Shown here piece after piece: positions 43,370 to 51,692 of a stretch of DNA of 64,000 nt. The notes beneath the pieces are model-generated. The model did not search any database. It was not told the DNA's origin and saw nothing but the letters and a program-made list of their open reading frames with translations. Numbering within the stretch: the stretch's first letter is position 1; each line of letters opens with the position of its first letter. The translations under genes and the position numbers were made by a program. The DNA is from Bacillus sp. 1NLA3E (GTDB lineage Bacteria; Bacillota; Bacilli; Bacillales; Cytobacillaceae): the NCBI RefSeq assembly GCF_000242895.2, contig NC_021171.1:2948001-3012000 (forward strand), given 5' to 3'.

Positions 43370-44698
43370 TCACAGAATGTAGCTAATCTCTTTTCTTAAA
43401 TCATATATATTCACTTTAATTCTTGGTGAAGGTAGTGGATATTTATCAAGAAATAGTCTGAATTTATCCCATGTAAAGGATTTCCTTTGACTTCTTCTAT
43501 TGAGCCATTTAAACAGTAAGTTCTCGATTTTGTCTTTGAAGTTGCAAACATTTTTGGTATTATCAGTGATGCAATAATAGTTGTAATAACCTATAAGCGA
43601 TCGTCGAAATCTATCCATGATCATATGAATATCTCTATTTCTATTCTTCTTCAGCCATTCTTTAGACTCTTTTAATTTACCTTGGACTTTCTTGCTACTC
43701 GATTTCCGTTTCACCCGAAATTTCCCTTGTTTACTTTTCCCACAATAGTGTGTAAAGCCTAGGAAATCAAAGGTTGCTGGTTTACTATTTCCCTTTTGCT
43801 TTTCATATTTCTCGGCAAACCGCCCGAAGGGAATAATTTTGGTTTTATCCTCGGAAATTTCCAAGTTAAATTTCTTTAATCTACATTTCAATGATTGGAA
43901 GAATTCCTGAGCTTCGCTCTGATATTGAAAACAGCACACAAAATCATCTGCATACCTTACTATATATGCCTGTCCCTTGCATTGTTTCTTAACCTTTTTC
44001 TCAAACCATAAGTCAAGGACATAATGGAGATACACATTGGCTAATACCGGTGATATAACTCCACCTTGCGGTGTGCCATTGTCTGTTTTGTATTTCTTAC
44101 CTTCCTCCATGTATCCACCTTTAAGAAACCTACCAATTATTCTTAGTAGATTAGGGTCAGCAACTCGCAGTTTTAAGAACTCCATCATCCATTTGTGGTC
44201 AACGTTGTCAAAGAATCCCTTAATATCGACATCTACTACATAATTTACTGATCTCTTTTCAATATAAAAATCCAGTATTTTCAAAGCATCATGACAACCA
44301 CGATTAGGTCGAAACCCAAAGGAACAATCTAGAAAATCATTTTCATAGATGGTATTTAGTATCTTTGTAATGCCTTTTTGAACAATCTTGTCTTCATGTT
44401 CCGGTATTCCTAATGGTCTTTTCTTGTTTGAATTGAGCTTCGGAATATACATTCTCCTTACAGGAACAGGACGATAGCTTTTGCTTTTAAGCCGACTTAC
44501 TAACTCCTCTATGTTTTCTTCTAAATTTTCACCGTATTGCTCTTTAGTTGTACCGTTAATCCCGGTTGCTTTCCTATTGGGTAGTTCATAATGACATTGA
44601 GCTAGTGCTTGCTTATTTAGTAAATGTGCAAGTGATGTGAATTTCATTTTAGGATTAGACTTTGTTAATTCTGCTATCCTTAGTAGTTTTGTTTCCAT
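43370..44698 (-). CDS. Group IIC intron reverse transcriptase/maturase
   Basis: 442 aa. RT fingers and palm: ATGINGTTKEQYGENLEENI, YRPVPVRRMYIPKLNSNKKR (RT-1), FLDCSFGFRPNRGCHDALK, VVDVDIKGFFDNVDHKWMME, TPQGGVISPVLANVYLHYVL and the catalytic YADD in IVRYADDFVCCF. The maturase X domain covers about 330-430 (GYYNYYCITDN). No HNH or D domain remains at the C-terminus, which matches class C maturases. Frame intact. Confidence 0.92.
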   Translation of the reverse strand: METKLLRIAELTKSNPKMKFTSLAHLLNKQALAQCHYELPNRKATGINGTTKEQYGENLEENIEELVSRLKSKSYRPVPVRRMYIPKLNSNKKRPLGIPEHEDKIVQKGITKILNTIYENDFLDCSFGFRPNRGCHDALKILDFYIEKRSVNYVVDVDIKGFFDNVDHKWMMEFLKLRVADPNLLRIIGRFLKGGYMEEGKKYKTDNGTPQGGVISPVLANVYLHYVLDLWFEKKVKKQCKGQAYIVRYADDFVCCFQYQSEAQEFFQSLKCRLKKFNLEISEDKTKIIPFGRFAEKYEKQKGNSKPATFDFLGFTHYCGKSKQGKFRVKRKSSSKKVQGKLKESKEWLKKNRNRDIHMIMDRFRRSLIGYYNYYCITDNTKNVCNFKDKIENLLFKWLNRRSQRKSFTWDKFRLFLDKYPLPSPRIKVNIYDLRKEISYIL

Positions 44699-45261
44699 TT
44701 AGTATACCTACCTCTGTGTGTAGTAAATGTGTCTCTAGTAAGGGCGATAACTAGGTAGCAGCCTTTCCTCCATCGGCATTACCCAATTTCATTGGTACTA
44801 CGCTGCTATCCGACTCCCTACAACGGCATTTGGTTTCCTTGCTTTTTATCGCTTGTAAACCATACTCTTCTAAAAAAAAAGAAAAGACCGGTAGGGTCTC
44901 CTGAGTTGCCGTATCATATCAATGTATAACGTGCCAAGGTCTATGACTCCAGAGAGGTTTTATCTTTCTTGCCTTTAACGAAAGATAAAATGTAGCTTTC
45001 TGCAGCGCTTAAAGCATCAGCCCTCTCAAATTACAATCATTATGGAGCTCAATCCCTTCAACCATTTGGCTTTCGGCCCGCCACCTAACTGTCTACGCTT
45101 AAAAACTAAAGTTTCCTTTAGTCCTCCAAGACTCGCTACGAGTGAATGGCTAGTTCTTACTCGACGGGAATCCCACCCGTTATATGATACGACCTAAGCT
45201 CAGCCGCACAAGTAGCAATAGGTAAACCTTTGATGTTATCTCCAGCTTTTCCCCTGCTCCA

Positions 45262-45298
45262 CACGGAACGTGATAGTTTCCCATCATTCCGCGTTCCA
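45262..45298 (-). ncRNA. Domain V of the second intron
   Basis: GGAACGCGGAATGATGGGAA, then ACTATCACGTTCCG, forms the expected hairpin, followed by a domain VI-like stem AGCAGGGG...TTGCT. Confidence 0.7.
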
Positions 45299-45342
45299 TC
45301 TAACGATTTGTACTAGATTATAAGTTCCTAGTTACCCATCCT

Positions 45343-47139
45343 TTATGAGATTGGTTCTATTCCGCATTTTTCGCGGTAAGTATTAATTTTCTGGACCATA
45401 GGTCCAGAAATTCCAAGTTTCGATATGAGTATTGTAATCGTCTTTTTATCCGTCATATGAATTAATTGATGCACATCTTTATGGAGAATGCGAAGGTTTT
45501 TAAATTGATCGCTTCCATCAAGATGTACTGGGATATAATGATGACAGTGAACTTCATTAGCATAAAGGAAATTGCCTGTGATTTCACATTTCCCCATTTT
45601 CATACTGTATCGGCTAATCCGATTATCCAAATATTCAACACTTCGTGCCTGAATATTTGACTTCATCAATAATGCAATTTCCCGTTGAATATCCGTTTGA
45701 ATCTTTTTATGTATACGTGCTCTTCCTTCAATTGTAAAAGGGGTAAGACCATGACTAAAGTTCATGGCGTTCCTAGTTTTTACATTAGAAAGAGGGAATA
45801 GATATACATTAGCTACTTTAAATGTTTTAGTTCCTCTGCTGTAGAATTTCTTATAAGTAGGAGATGCATTTGATGGATGTTCATATATACCGACGGATTT
45901 TAGACGATTGTACATAAAGGATTGCAGTTCGTAGGCAATACGAGAGAACTCTATATTAACATGGGTTGCTCGATTGAAATAATTATGCATTCCTAAGACG
46001 AAACTATTGAAAAGTAAAGCATTTTGAGATGTTGGGGACACTCTTAGTATCTGAATGCGTTTTTTCGCTTCAGCCTTGATTTTCTGCCTTTTGTTATCTT
46101 TTATTCCCGTGTGGGCAACCCTCTTGTTTCTTTTCTTGTTCGCCCGAATCGTGAAACCTAGAAATTCTGAATTGCGTTTTCGAAGGTTTACAATTTGAGA
46201 TTTTTCTGGCGAAATATCTAATTTTAGGCGGTCTTTTAGGTACTGCCTTACGGCAGCAAACCATCTTTGGGCTATTTTCCAATCTCGACAGAGAATTTTA
46301 AAGTCGTCTGCATAACGAACCAAATATCCTTCTTTAAGATTGGTACGTTTTTTGGCACACAGCTGACCTTCTCTTGTTTCGTATGGTCGATTTAAAGGAA
46401 AGAACTCCCATTGTGTAGATACCCATTGGTCTAAATCATTAAGGACAACATTTGAAAGTAAAGGCGATAACAATCCACCTTGAGGTGCCCCTTTTGAAGG
46501 GATTCCTTCTCCATCAATTTCAGCTTTTAGCATTTTGGAAATACAAGCTAAGACCTTTTTATCTTGAATACCTAGATTCCACAGTTGTTTGATAAGCAAA
46601 GTATGGTTGATATTATCGAAGAAACCCTTAATATCAATGTCAACTACATAGTGAAGTGATGCGTGATTAACTAAGGATTGTACTCTTGCCATTGCATGGT
46701 GAGTAGACCGAAGAGGTCTAAAACCATAGCTATGTTTATAGAATTGAGCTTCTGCAATAGGTTCCAGAACTTGCTTGAAGCACTGTTGGATAATTCGGTC
46801 TAAAATACAAGGAATTCCAAGCGGCCTCATCTTTCCATTTTCTTTTTCAATCAGTTTTCGTCTTACTTTCTTTGGACGATAGTTTCGTAATTTACTTTGT
46901 ACAGTGGTTACTAGTTCATCTTCAGACAGTATTTTTATATCGCTTATAGTTTTACCATCTGTTCCCGCAGTTTTTGAACCTTTATTAGATTTTATGATTC
47001 GATAAGACAGTAGAATATTTTCTCTTGATGTAATAATGTCATATAATCGGGTAAAAGATTCTTTACGAGTGGCTCTATCATATAAATCCGTAAAAGTTTC
47101 AGTCATACTGTAGTAATCCCAATATCGTAGAGCTTGCAC
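45343..47139 (-). CDS. Group II intron reverse transcriptase/maturase with HNH
   Basis: 598 aa. RT motifs: TAGTDGKTISDIKILSEDEL, VRRKLIEKENGKMRPLGIPC, SYGFRPLRSTHHAMARVQ, VVDIDIKGFFDNINHTLLIK, APQGGLLSPLLSNVVLNDLD and YADD in LVRYADDFKILCRDW. The maturase domain follows (RNSEFLGFTIRANKK). The C-terminus is an HNH endonuclease: CEITGNFLYANEVHCHHYIP, VHLDGSDQFKNLRILHKDVH, QLIHMTD. It should make the intron mobile by target-primed reverse transcription. Frame intact. Confidence 0.9.
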   Translation of the reverse strand: MQALRYWDYYSMTETFTDLYDRATRKESFTRLYDIITSRENILLSYRIIKSNKGSKTAGTDGKTISDIKILSEDELVTTVQSKLRNYRPKKVRRKLIEKENGKMRPLGIPCILDRIIQQCFKQVLEPIAEAQFYKHSYGFRPLRSTHHAMARVQSLVNHASLHYVVDIDIKGFFDNINHTLLIKQLWNLGIQDKKVLACISKMLKAEIDGEGIPSKGAPQGGLLSPLLSNVVLNDLDQWVSTQWEFFPLNRPYETREGQLCAKKRTNLKEGYLVRYADDFKILCRDWKIAQRWFAAVRQYLKDRLKLDISPEKSQIVNLRKRNSEFLGFTIRANKKRNKRVAHTGIKDNKRQKIKAEAKKRIQILRVSPTSQNALLFNSFVLGMHNYFNRATHVNIEFSRIAYELQSFMYNRLKSVGIYEHPSNASPTYKKFYSRGTKTFKVANVYLFPLSNVKTRNAMNFSHGLTPFTIEGRARIHKKIQTDIQREIALLMKSNIQARSVEYLDNRISRYSMKMGKCEITGNFLYANEVHCHHYIPVHLDGSDQFKNLRILHKDVHQLIHMTDKKTITILISKLGISGPMVQKINTYREKCGIEPIS

Positions 47140-47868
47140 TGTGGCATCCCCCCTCTCCGAGGTGATGTTCCCACGTTCATACCCGATCGGTGCAATGCAC
47201 TTTAGGAAAATAATCGTTTGATTTCGCTAGACTCGGGGCTGTTCCTCAGCTCCCATTACAGAAGTTTCATAGGTCGTGCCCCTACCCTCACAAGGATAAA
47301 TGTATTTCGGTTTACCCTTATAACAACCATTTCAGGTGACAGCCTTCGTTTCAATGTTCCTTGCTTTCCGCGTTCCTTACAACCTAGCTATCCTTCCTAG
47401 ACGTAGGTGCTTTCTTTAAGCCTGTGAGCTGGATATCACCATAGTTCGATATAGCGTGTTTCAGAGGGCGCATTTTTACTCCACACCACTCACACCATCG
47501 TTAGATGGTCCATAGGTTTCCATATGTTCAATCTTTAGACCCTTAAATTCGAAAGTTCGTCGGTTCCTATACCTGGAACGATTCTCACCATATCTAGTTT
47601 TTCAGCCGCCCGGCATATCCATTGGCATGGCATCACGGAAAAAAAAAGTGAGGCTTTAGCCTCTGTTCTGCCGACTCCACCTGGCTTCATACCCCATAAT
47701 CTGTCAATTATGACGCATGCAGGAGTATTGTCGGGATGGTTTCAGGTAACATGGTTCCGTCATTCCCATCCTCAGTTGTAAAGTTGAGATTTTAATTTTA
47801 GTATTAGCAAAAAATGAAAAGTCTCCTGTTTTTCGCATTTTAGTGCTTATAACAGAACACGTCGCACG

Positions 47869-47895
47869 CGCCCGATTATGGAAGATTCTTATTGA
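47869..47895 (+). repeat. Hairpin repeat split by introns (right part)
   Basis: GCGCCCGATTATGGAAGATT continues the copy interrupted at 43271. Confidence 0.8.
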
Positions 47896-47920
47896 AGATA
47901 AGCACTCATTAGAAAAGAAG

Positions 47921-47975
47921 GCGAAGAAAAATGGACTGCTTAAACAGTCCATTTTTGTTAAATTGTTGCCACTGG
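47921..47975 (+). repeat. Hairpin repeat stem / terminator
   Basis: GAAAAATGGACTGCTTAAAC, AGTCCATTTTTGTT. The strong-stem type with its GCGCCC tail replaced by TTGCCACTGG. It should terminate the lipoprotein gene. Confidence 0.7.
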
Positions 47976-48018
47976 TTTAAAAACAAAAGTGTATTTATTA
48001 AAAGCTGTTTAAGCCAAC

Positions 48019-48630
48019 TTAATTTGAATTACTAAGGTCAAAACGTGCGATTTCTTCATCTTCAATATAAACAATTAAACTCGCTTCCATAGCATTTTCC
48101 TTCAACTTTTCTAATTGTTCTGATGAGGGTACAACTCTTAATTCAGGGTTTTCTTCATTCGCACCTAAAATAAAATCAAAAGTATATTTTCCTTCTTGAT
48201 TTGGTTCAATAATAGGCACACCCGTTTTCCCTATACCTAGCTCTGCTATTTGTCTTCCTTCTTCGTCAAAACTAAAAATATTTACGCCCATTATTTCTTT
48301 AGAAACTGCTTTCAACTTTTCATTTGGTTCAATAAAAACTTTTATTCCGTCATCATATTCATATGTCTGTTTATTTGGATTTTCAGCTCTCCCAAGAATC
48401 TGTTTACCAGTATTCTTTAAAACGAAATCATAACTCAGTACAGTAGGTACTATGATTTCACCACTCTTTTCTCCTGAAGTAACACCAATTCCTCCGAGTC
48501 TTTCTTCATCATTTCTAATATCAACAGTTGAGCTAACTAACTCCAATGAAGGTTTACTTGAGCACCCAGACAAGAGTAGTAGAACTGTAAAAGAACTTAT
48601 AACAAACTTTAACATCCTTTTACTTTTCAT
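48019..48630 (-). CDS. Lipoprotein, unknown
   Basis: 203 aa. Signal peptide with a lipobox, FVISSFTVLLLLSGCSSKPS (Cys at about residue 23), so it is lipid-anchored outside the membrane. The mature part is Ig-like in pattern: VPTVLSYDFVLKNTGKQILG, YDDGIKVFIEPNEKLKAVSK, YTFDFILGANEENPELRVVP and ASLIVYIEDEEIARFDLSNS. No catalytic motif. ATG start with AAAGGAGTTGTTTTTATT. Single gene between repeats. Confidence 0.78.
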   Translation of the reverse strand: MKSKRMLKFVISSFTVLLLLSGCSSKPSLELVSSTVDIRNDEERLGGIGVTSGEKSGEIIVPTVLSYDFVLKNTGKQILGRAENPNKQTYEYDDGIKVFIEPNEKLKAVSKEIMGVNIFSFDEEGRQIAELGIGKTGVPIIEPNQEGKYTFDFILGANEENPELRVVPSSEQLEKLKENAMEASLIVYIEDEEIARFDLSNSN

Positions 48631-48691
48631 AATAAAAACAACTCCTTTCTTTATTTTCTATACGTTTAATAACATTGAAAGTTTCAGATAA

Positions 48692-48851
48692 CTCCAACTT
48701 AATCTGCCAAATTAGTTTAAGTGAAAGCCCTCACAATCTCTTAACTCATACCTATTTTCTTTAAAAGGGATGTACAACAATCTGGCCCCAAAATGAAAAT
48801 AAGCGCTGATCCTTGTTAATGGATAGCGCCCTATAATGGAATAACTAAAAT
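48692..48851 (+). repeat. Hairpin repeat, long form
   Basis: AACTCCAACTTAATCTGCCA left end, AAAGCCCTCACAATCTCTTA, stem GCGCTGATCC/GGATAGCGC, tail CCCTATAATGGAATAAC. Confidence 0.85.
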
Positions 48852-48990
48852 ATGAACTTCAATCAAAAAATCAATTACTCTCTTTTACTAAAGCCCCCTT
48901 TAATTTAAGTATAATTATTCACAATTTTATTTTTAGTTCTTATACATGGGCCAAGTTGAATTTAACAATCAATAATTTTAACTACAATTT

Positions 48991-49184
48991 ATGGAATAAT
49001 AGGGTATATTTTAGGTATAATTACAGCACTATTTATCTTGAATTTTTTACCATTCTAAATAAGTCCGTCGCTTTTATCTGCAACCATTGCAATTGTTATT
49101 TCAGGGACAATTGGGCTTCTTTTTAGCATTATTCCTGCTAACAAAGAAATTATAGAAATCATAAGACAATATACGAGGAGGTGA
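48991..49184 (+). pseudogene. Small membrane protein with in-frame stop
   Basis: The plus-strand frame reads YGIIGYILGIITALFILNFL, PF, a TAA, then ISPSLLSATIAIVISGTIGL, LFSIIPANKEIIEIIRQYTR and a TGA that overlaps the next gene's leader. Two hydrophobic helices. The stop codon replaces one residue in the middle, and the start is not visible. It is probably the inactivated partner of the 49190 gene, with which it would have been translationally coupled. Confidence 0.5.
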
Positions 49185-49189
49185 GTGAT

Positions 49190-49408
49190 ATGAAAAATGA
49201 TTATGGTTTAACTTTAAGAATTTTTGCTGTTGTTATCATCATAATTTTGGGTATCACAAGTCCATTGTGGTCAAAAACTATATTAAATATTGATTTAGAA
49301 AGTAAGTCATTTACTGAATTAGTAGTCATCTTTACTTCCATGGCTATTGTTATTTTCTCCATTTTAGGAAGACCGATTCATCATATTACAAATGTACTAA
49401 AAAAGTAA
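49190..49408 (+). CDS. Small membrane protein (72 aa)
   Basis: ATG at 49190 has GAGGAGGTGAGTGAT upstream. Two helices: LTLRIFAVVIIIILGITSPL and FTELVVIFTSMAIVIFSILG, with a short basic end (RPIHHITNVLKK). It directly follows a broken small membrane gene on the same strand; the pair may have formed a two-component membrane complex. Ends in a strong terminator. Function unknown. Confidence 0.6.
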   Translation: MKNDYGLTLRIFAVVIIIILGITSPLWSKTILNIDLESKSFTELVVIFTSMAIVIFSILGRPIHHITNVLKK

Positions 49409-49413
49409 TATAT

Positions 49414-49460
49414 AAGAAAACGGTAAAAAGATTCTGATAACTAATTTTACCGTTTTCTTT
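49414..49460 (+). terminator. Terminator after 49190 gene
   Basis: AAGAAAACGGTAAAA pairs with TTTTACCGTTTTCTT. Confidence 0.88.
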
Positions 49461-49468
49461 AAAGTAAG

Positions 49469-49546
49469 TTCTTCAATTAAATAGTCCTTAACATAAAGAA
49501 AGAGCACAATTCTTGTTGTAGAATCGCGCCCGTTTGCTGAAGATCA
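49469..49546 (+). repeat. Hairpin repeat
   Basis: TTCTTCAATTAAATAGTCC left end, stem AGCACAATTCTTG/TAGAATCGCG, tail CCCGTTTGCTGAAGATC. Confidence 0.85.
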
Positions 49547-49577
49547 TTTCTTAAACCCCTTTAAAGATTACCCACCG

Positions 49578-49640
49578 TTAGCCTCCTAAGAAGCTCTGCA
49601 TCACCACAGAATATGTAAGGAAATTGCGTTCTTTCATGGT
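49578..49640 (+). mobile_element. IS110-derived miniature element
   Basis: About 63 bp. It has the left end of the IS110 element (CCTCCTAAGAAGC, CATCACCACAGAATATG against CATGAAGC, TTCACCACAGAGAATG) and its right end (TTCTTTCATGG against TTATTTTCATGG). It sits after CCGTTAG and before TAG, the same target as the full element. No transposase remains. Confidence 0.65.
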
Positions 49641-49643
49641 AGA

Positions 49644-50219
49644 TTAATAAGCACTTTTGATATGGTAAACCTTTATATTACTCCAAGTTGATTTCCAATT
49701 CTTTTTTGTTATGCGTTCTTCGTAAATTTCCGCACGTTCTTTAGTCTCTGTAAAAAAGCGAGTCGGCTTCACCTCTAAATTAACAACATCACTAATTCCA
49801 CAAGGTGCTGTTAAAATAACATTGTCCTTTTCATCTAACTTTACTCCTAAAGCTGTTGCAGTTTCTGGAAACTTTGAAATTGCATCAACAGAAGAAGAAT
49901 AAGGAGGAACATTATTTCTAAGGTGCATTCTCGCTTCATTCTTAACCGACCAGGGAATATTCGGTACAAGGAATTTTAGTTTTTCTTCGAGTTTCTTTTC
50001 TTCTAATTCATCAATATTAGTCGAGTCATAATAGATTACGTCAATATCTGGAATAGTTGTCCTTACACTAAAGTCATGTAATTCATCCCATACTTTTGAT
50101 CTGACAAATCCAGCACAAATCCACCAATCATGTAAATTCAACGATTTGGCAGTATCTAATATCTCCATCATCCATTCATCTTTTTTAATCAGAGCAATGA
50201 TTTTTCCCTCGTTAAACAC
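49644..50219 (-). CDS. Nucleotidyltransferase-family protein (DUF925-like)
   Basis: 191 aa from a GTG (AAGGAGTTATTTTATA upstream). The fold marks are WWICAGFVRSKVWDELHDFS (the AGFVR motif), then PDIDVIYYD (two metal-binding Asp), and SSVDAISKFPETATALGVKL. This matches the NTP_transf_6 family. The substrate is unknown. The IS110-derived mini-element ends 4 bp from its stop. Confidence 0.83.
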   Translation of the reverse strand: MFNEGKIIALIKKDEWMMEILDTAKSLNLHDWWICAGFVRSKVWDELHDFSVRTTIPDIDVIYYDSTNIDELEEKKLEEKLKFLVPNIPWSVKNEARMHLRNNVPPYSSSVDAISKFPETATALGVKLDEKDNVILTAPCGISDVVNLEVKPTRFFTETKERAEIYEERITKKNWKSTWSNIKVYHIKSAY

Positions 50220-50278
50220 TATAAAATAACTCCTTGTAAATGTATTTCAATAGTTATTCTATTATTTTTGGTGCTATT

Positions 50279-50372
50279 CCTTCTTGAACTAAACTTCCAT
50301 TTAATTGCAAAAAATTAGCTATCAAAATGACACTTTCAGTTCTTCGTGGTTCGCGCCCATTAGTTGAAAAAC
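50279..50372 (+). repeat. Hairpin repeat
   Basis: CCTTCTTGAACTAAACTTCC left end, CACTTTCAGTTCTTCGTGG, TTCGCGCCCATTAGTTGAAA. Confidence 0.8.
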
Positions 50373-50482
50373 GTATTACTTTATAAAGTAATAGTTCAAA
50401 CAGATTTATATTATAAAAGACCTTTATTTTTTAAGCACTTACACTATATAAAGATGCAAGAAAGGTAATTTTTAATCTTTTA

Positions 50483-51256
50483 CTAAATAAAATTCACTCC
50501 ACCATCTGCAATAATATTTTGTCCAGTTATATAAGTCGCCTCATCAGACATTAACCATGTCACGACTGCTGCTGCTTCTTTAGGCGTTCCTATTCTACCC
50601 AAAGCATTTAGGCTATTATATTTATCTTCAAGCCTTTTTGCTTCTTCTACTGATAAACCTTCAAATTTACTATCAATCATTGGTGTCCTAATTGCACCTG
50701 GTGTGAGGGTGTTAACTCTTATTCCTTGCTTCCCGTACTCCTGGGCAACACACTTTGTTAGAGTAATGATACCACTTTTACCTGTAGCATAGGCGGTCGT
50801 ACCTGGTGAGCATAACAAAGCATCAAGCGAGGATGTATTTACAATAGAACCCCCTCCATTTTCTAACATTGCTTGAAGTTCATATTTCATACAAAGCCAA
50901 ACCCCTTTTATTGTAACACCCAATATGCTATCAAAATCTTCTTCACTAAACTCATGTGTAAGCGCTGGTTTACCTTCAGCATTTCCAGCATTATTAAAAG
51001 CGAAATCTAATTTACCAAAGGTTGATACAGTGGTATGAACCATTTGTTCCACTTCATTAGACTTACTTACATCAACAGACAAATACATTACATCGGAATG
51101 TATTTGTTTTAATTTTTTTATAGCTAAATCTCCCTTATTCTGATTTCTCCCTACAATAACTACTTTTGCTCCCTCTTTGGTTAAAGATCGAGCAACGGAT
51201 AGTCCGATTCCTGAAGTCCCGCCAGTAATTAAAGCTACCTTATCTTCAAACTTCAT
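50483..51256 (-). CDS. Short-chain dehydrogenase (SDR)
   Basis: 257 aa classical SDR. Cofactor motif ALITGGTSGIGLSVARSLTK, NNAG in DFAFNNAGNAEG, the catalytic Ser-Tyr-Lys in SIVNTSSLDALLCSPGTTAY and ATGKSGI, and the end GQNIIADGGVNFI. VVIVGRN after the first strand points to NADP or NAD use. Resembles glucose 1-dehydrogenase/3-oxoacyl reductase types; the substrate is unknown. ATG at 51256 follows AGGGTGGTTATAGT; ten codons upstream are open. Single gene after a repeat. Confidence 0.88.
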   Translation of the reverse strand: MKFEDKVALITGGTSGIGLSVARSLTKEGAKVVIVGRNQNKGDLAIKKLKQIHSDVMYLSVDVSKSNEVEQMVHTTVSTFGKLDFAFNNAGNAEGKPALTHEFSEEDFDSILGVTIKGVWLCMKYELQAMLENGGGSIVNTSSLDALLCSPGTTAYATGKSGIITLTKCVAQEYGKQGIRVNTLTPGAIRTPMIDSKFEGLSVEEAKRLEDKYNSLNALGRIGTPKEAAAVVTWLMSDEATYITGQNIIADGGVNFI

Positions 51257-51467
51257 ACTATAACCACCCTTTTTCCTATTAATCAAATATCTTCTAGAAA
51301 AATTTGAAATACCTCTTTATTATCTTTTTTCACTTGAATGTTCAAAATTCACCACTCCTGTATGTAGGATATGTAAGTAATTAGAATGTTTTGTCTTGTA
51401 CCAGTAAAAGTTCCCACATACTTTTAATTAAAACTTATTCTATTAACATTGTTTAATATCCTCTTAT

Positions 51468-51545
51468 TTCACTATACTGCACCTTTACTTCAACAAAAAA
51501 AGCGCTTCTCCTACTTGAAGAAATGCGCCCGTTACTTGAATAAGA
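51468..51545 (+). repeat. Hairpin repeat
   Basis: ACTATACTGCACCTTTACTT left end, stem AGCGCTTCTCC/GAAATGCGC, tail CCCGTTACTTGAATAAGA. Confidence 0.85.
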
Positions 51546-51692
51546 CAAGAACATTATTATTGTTCCTGTCAATTCAAATAATAAAAAACAATATTTTTAG
51601 AGAAGAACACACGGTCTTGTCCTGAACCAGCATACATATCAGCACTTATAAATGATGTCTACTTATCTTGTATCAAACAGGTTACGATTCAA

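Larger units (their letters stand above)
43272..45209 (-). mobile_element. Group IIC intron
   Basis: About 1.94 kb. The 5' end at 45209 starts GTGCGGCTGAGCTTAGG and is followed at the right distance by GGGTGGGATTCCCG and AGTAAGAACTAGCC, matching the start of domain I in IIC introns. Domain V is 43319-43355 (GAGCCGTGTG...GCACGGTTC)with domain VI after it. The 3' end falls near CCCTACTAC at 43272, at the repeat junction. The encoded RT is short and lacks an endonuclease domain, as in IIC introns. It abuts the second intron. Confidence 0.82.
45212..47868 (-). mobile_element. Second group II intron (HNH-type)
   Basis: Its 3' end (CCTATTGCTAC) is 2 bp from the IIC intron's first base. Domain V is at 45262-45298 (GGAACGCGG...CACGTTCC). 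The 5' end is taken at 47868 where GTGCGAC meets the repeat tail (GCGCCCGATT reads on from 47869). A 5' end at about 47712 is also possible, which would leave 156 bp of other sequence between. The RT has a C-terminal HNH domain. Both introns are on the minus strand. Confidence 0.72.

Noticed and set aside
43272-47868. Integron or retron identity for the two reverse transcriptases
   Set aside because: Both carry maturase X domains and sit in RNA with domain V hairpins, so they are group II intron proteins.
47704-47952. Minus-strand 82-aa frame across the intron boundary
   Set aside because: It crosses the repeat and the intron 5' end and has no ribosome-binding site.
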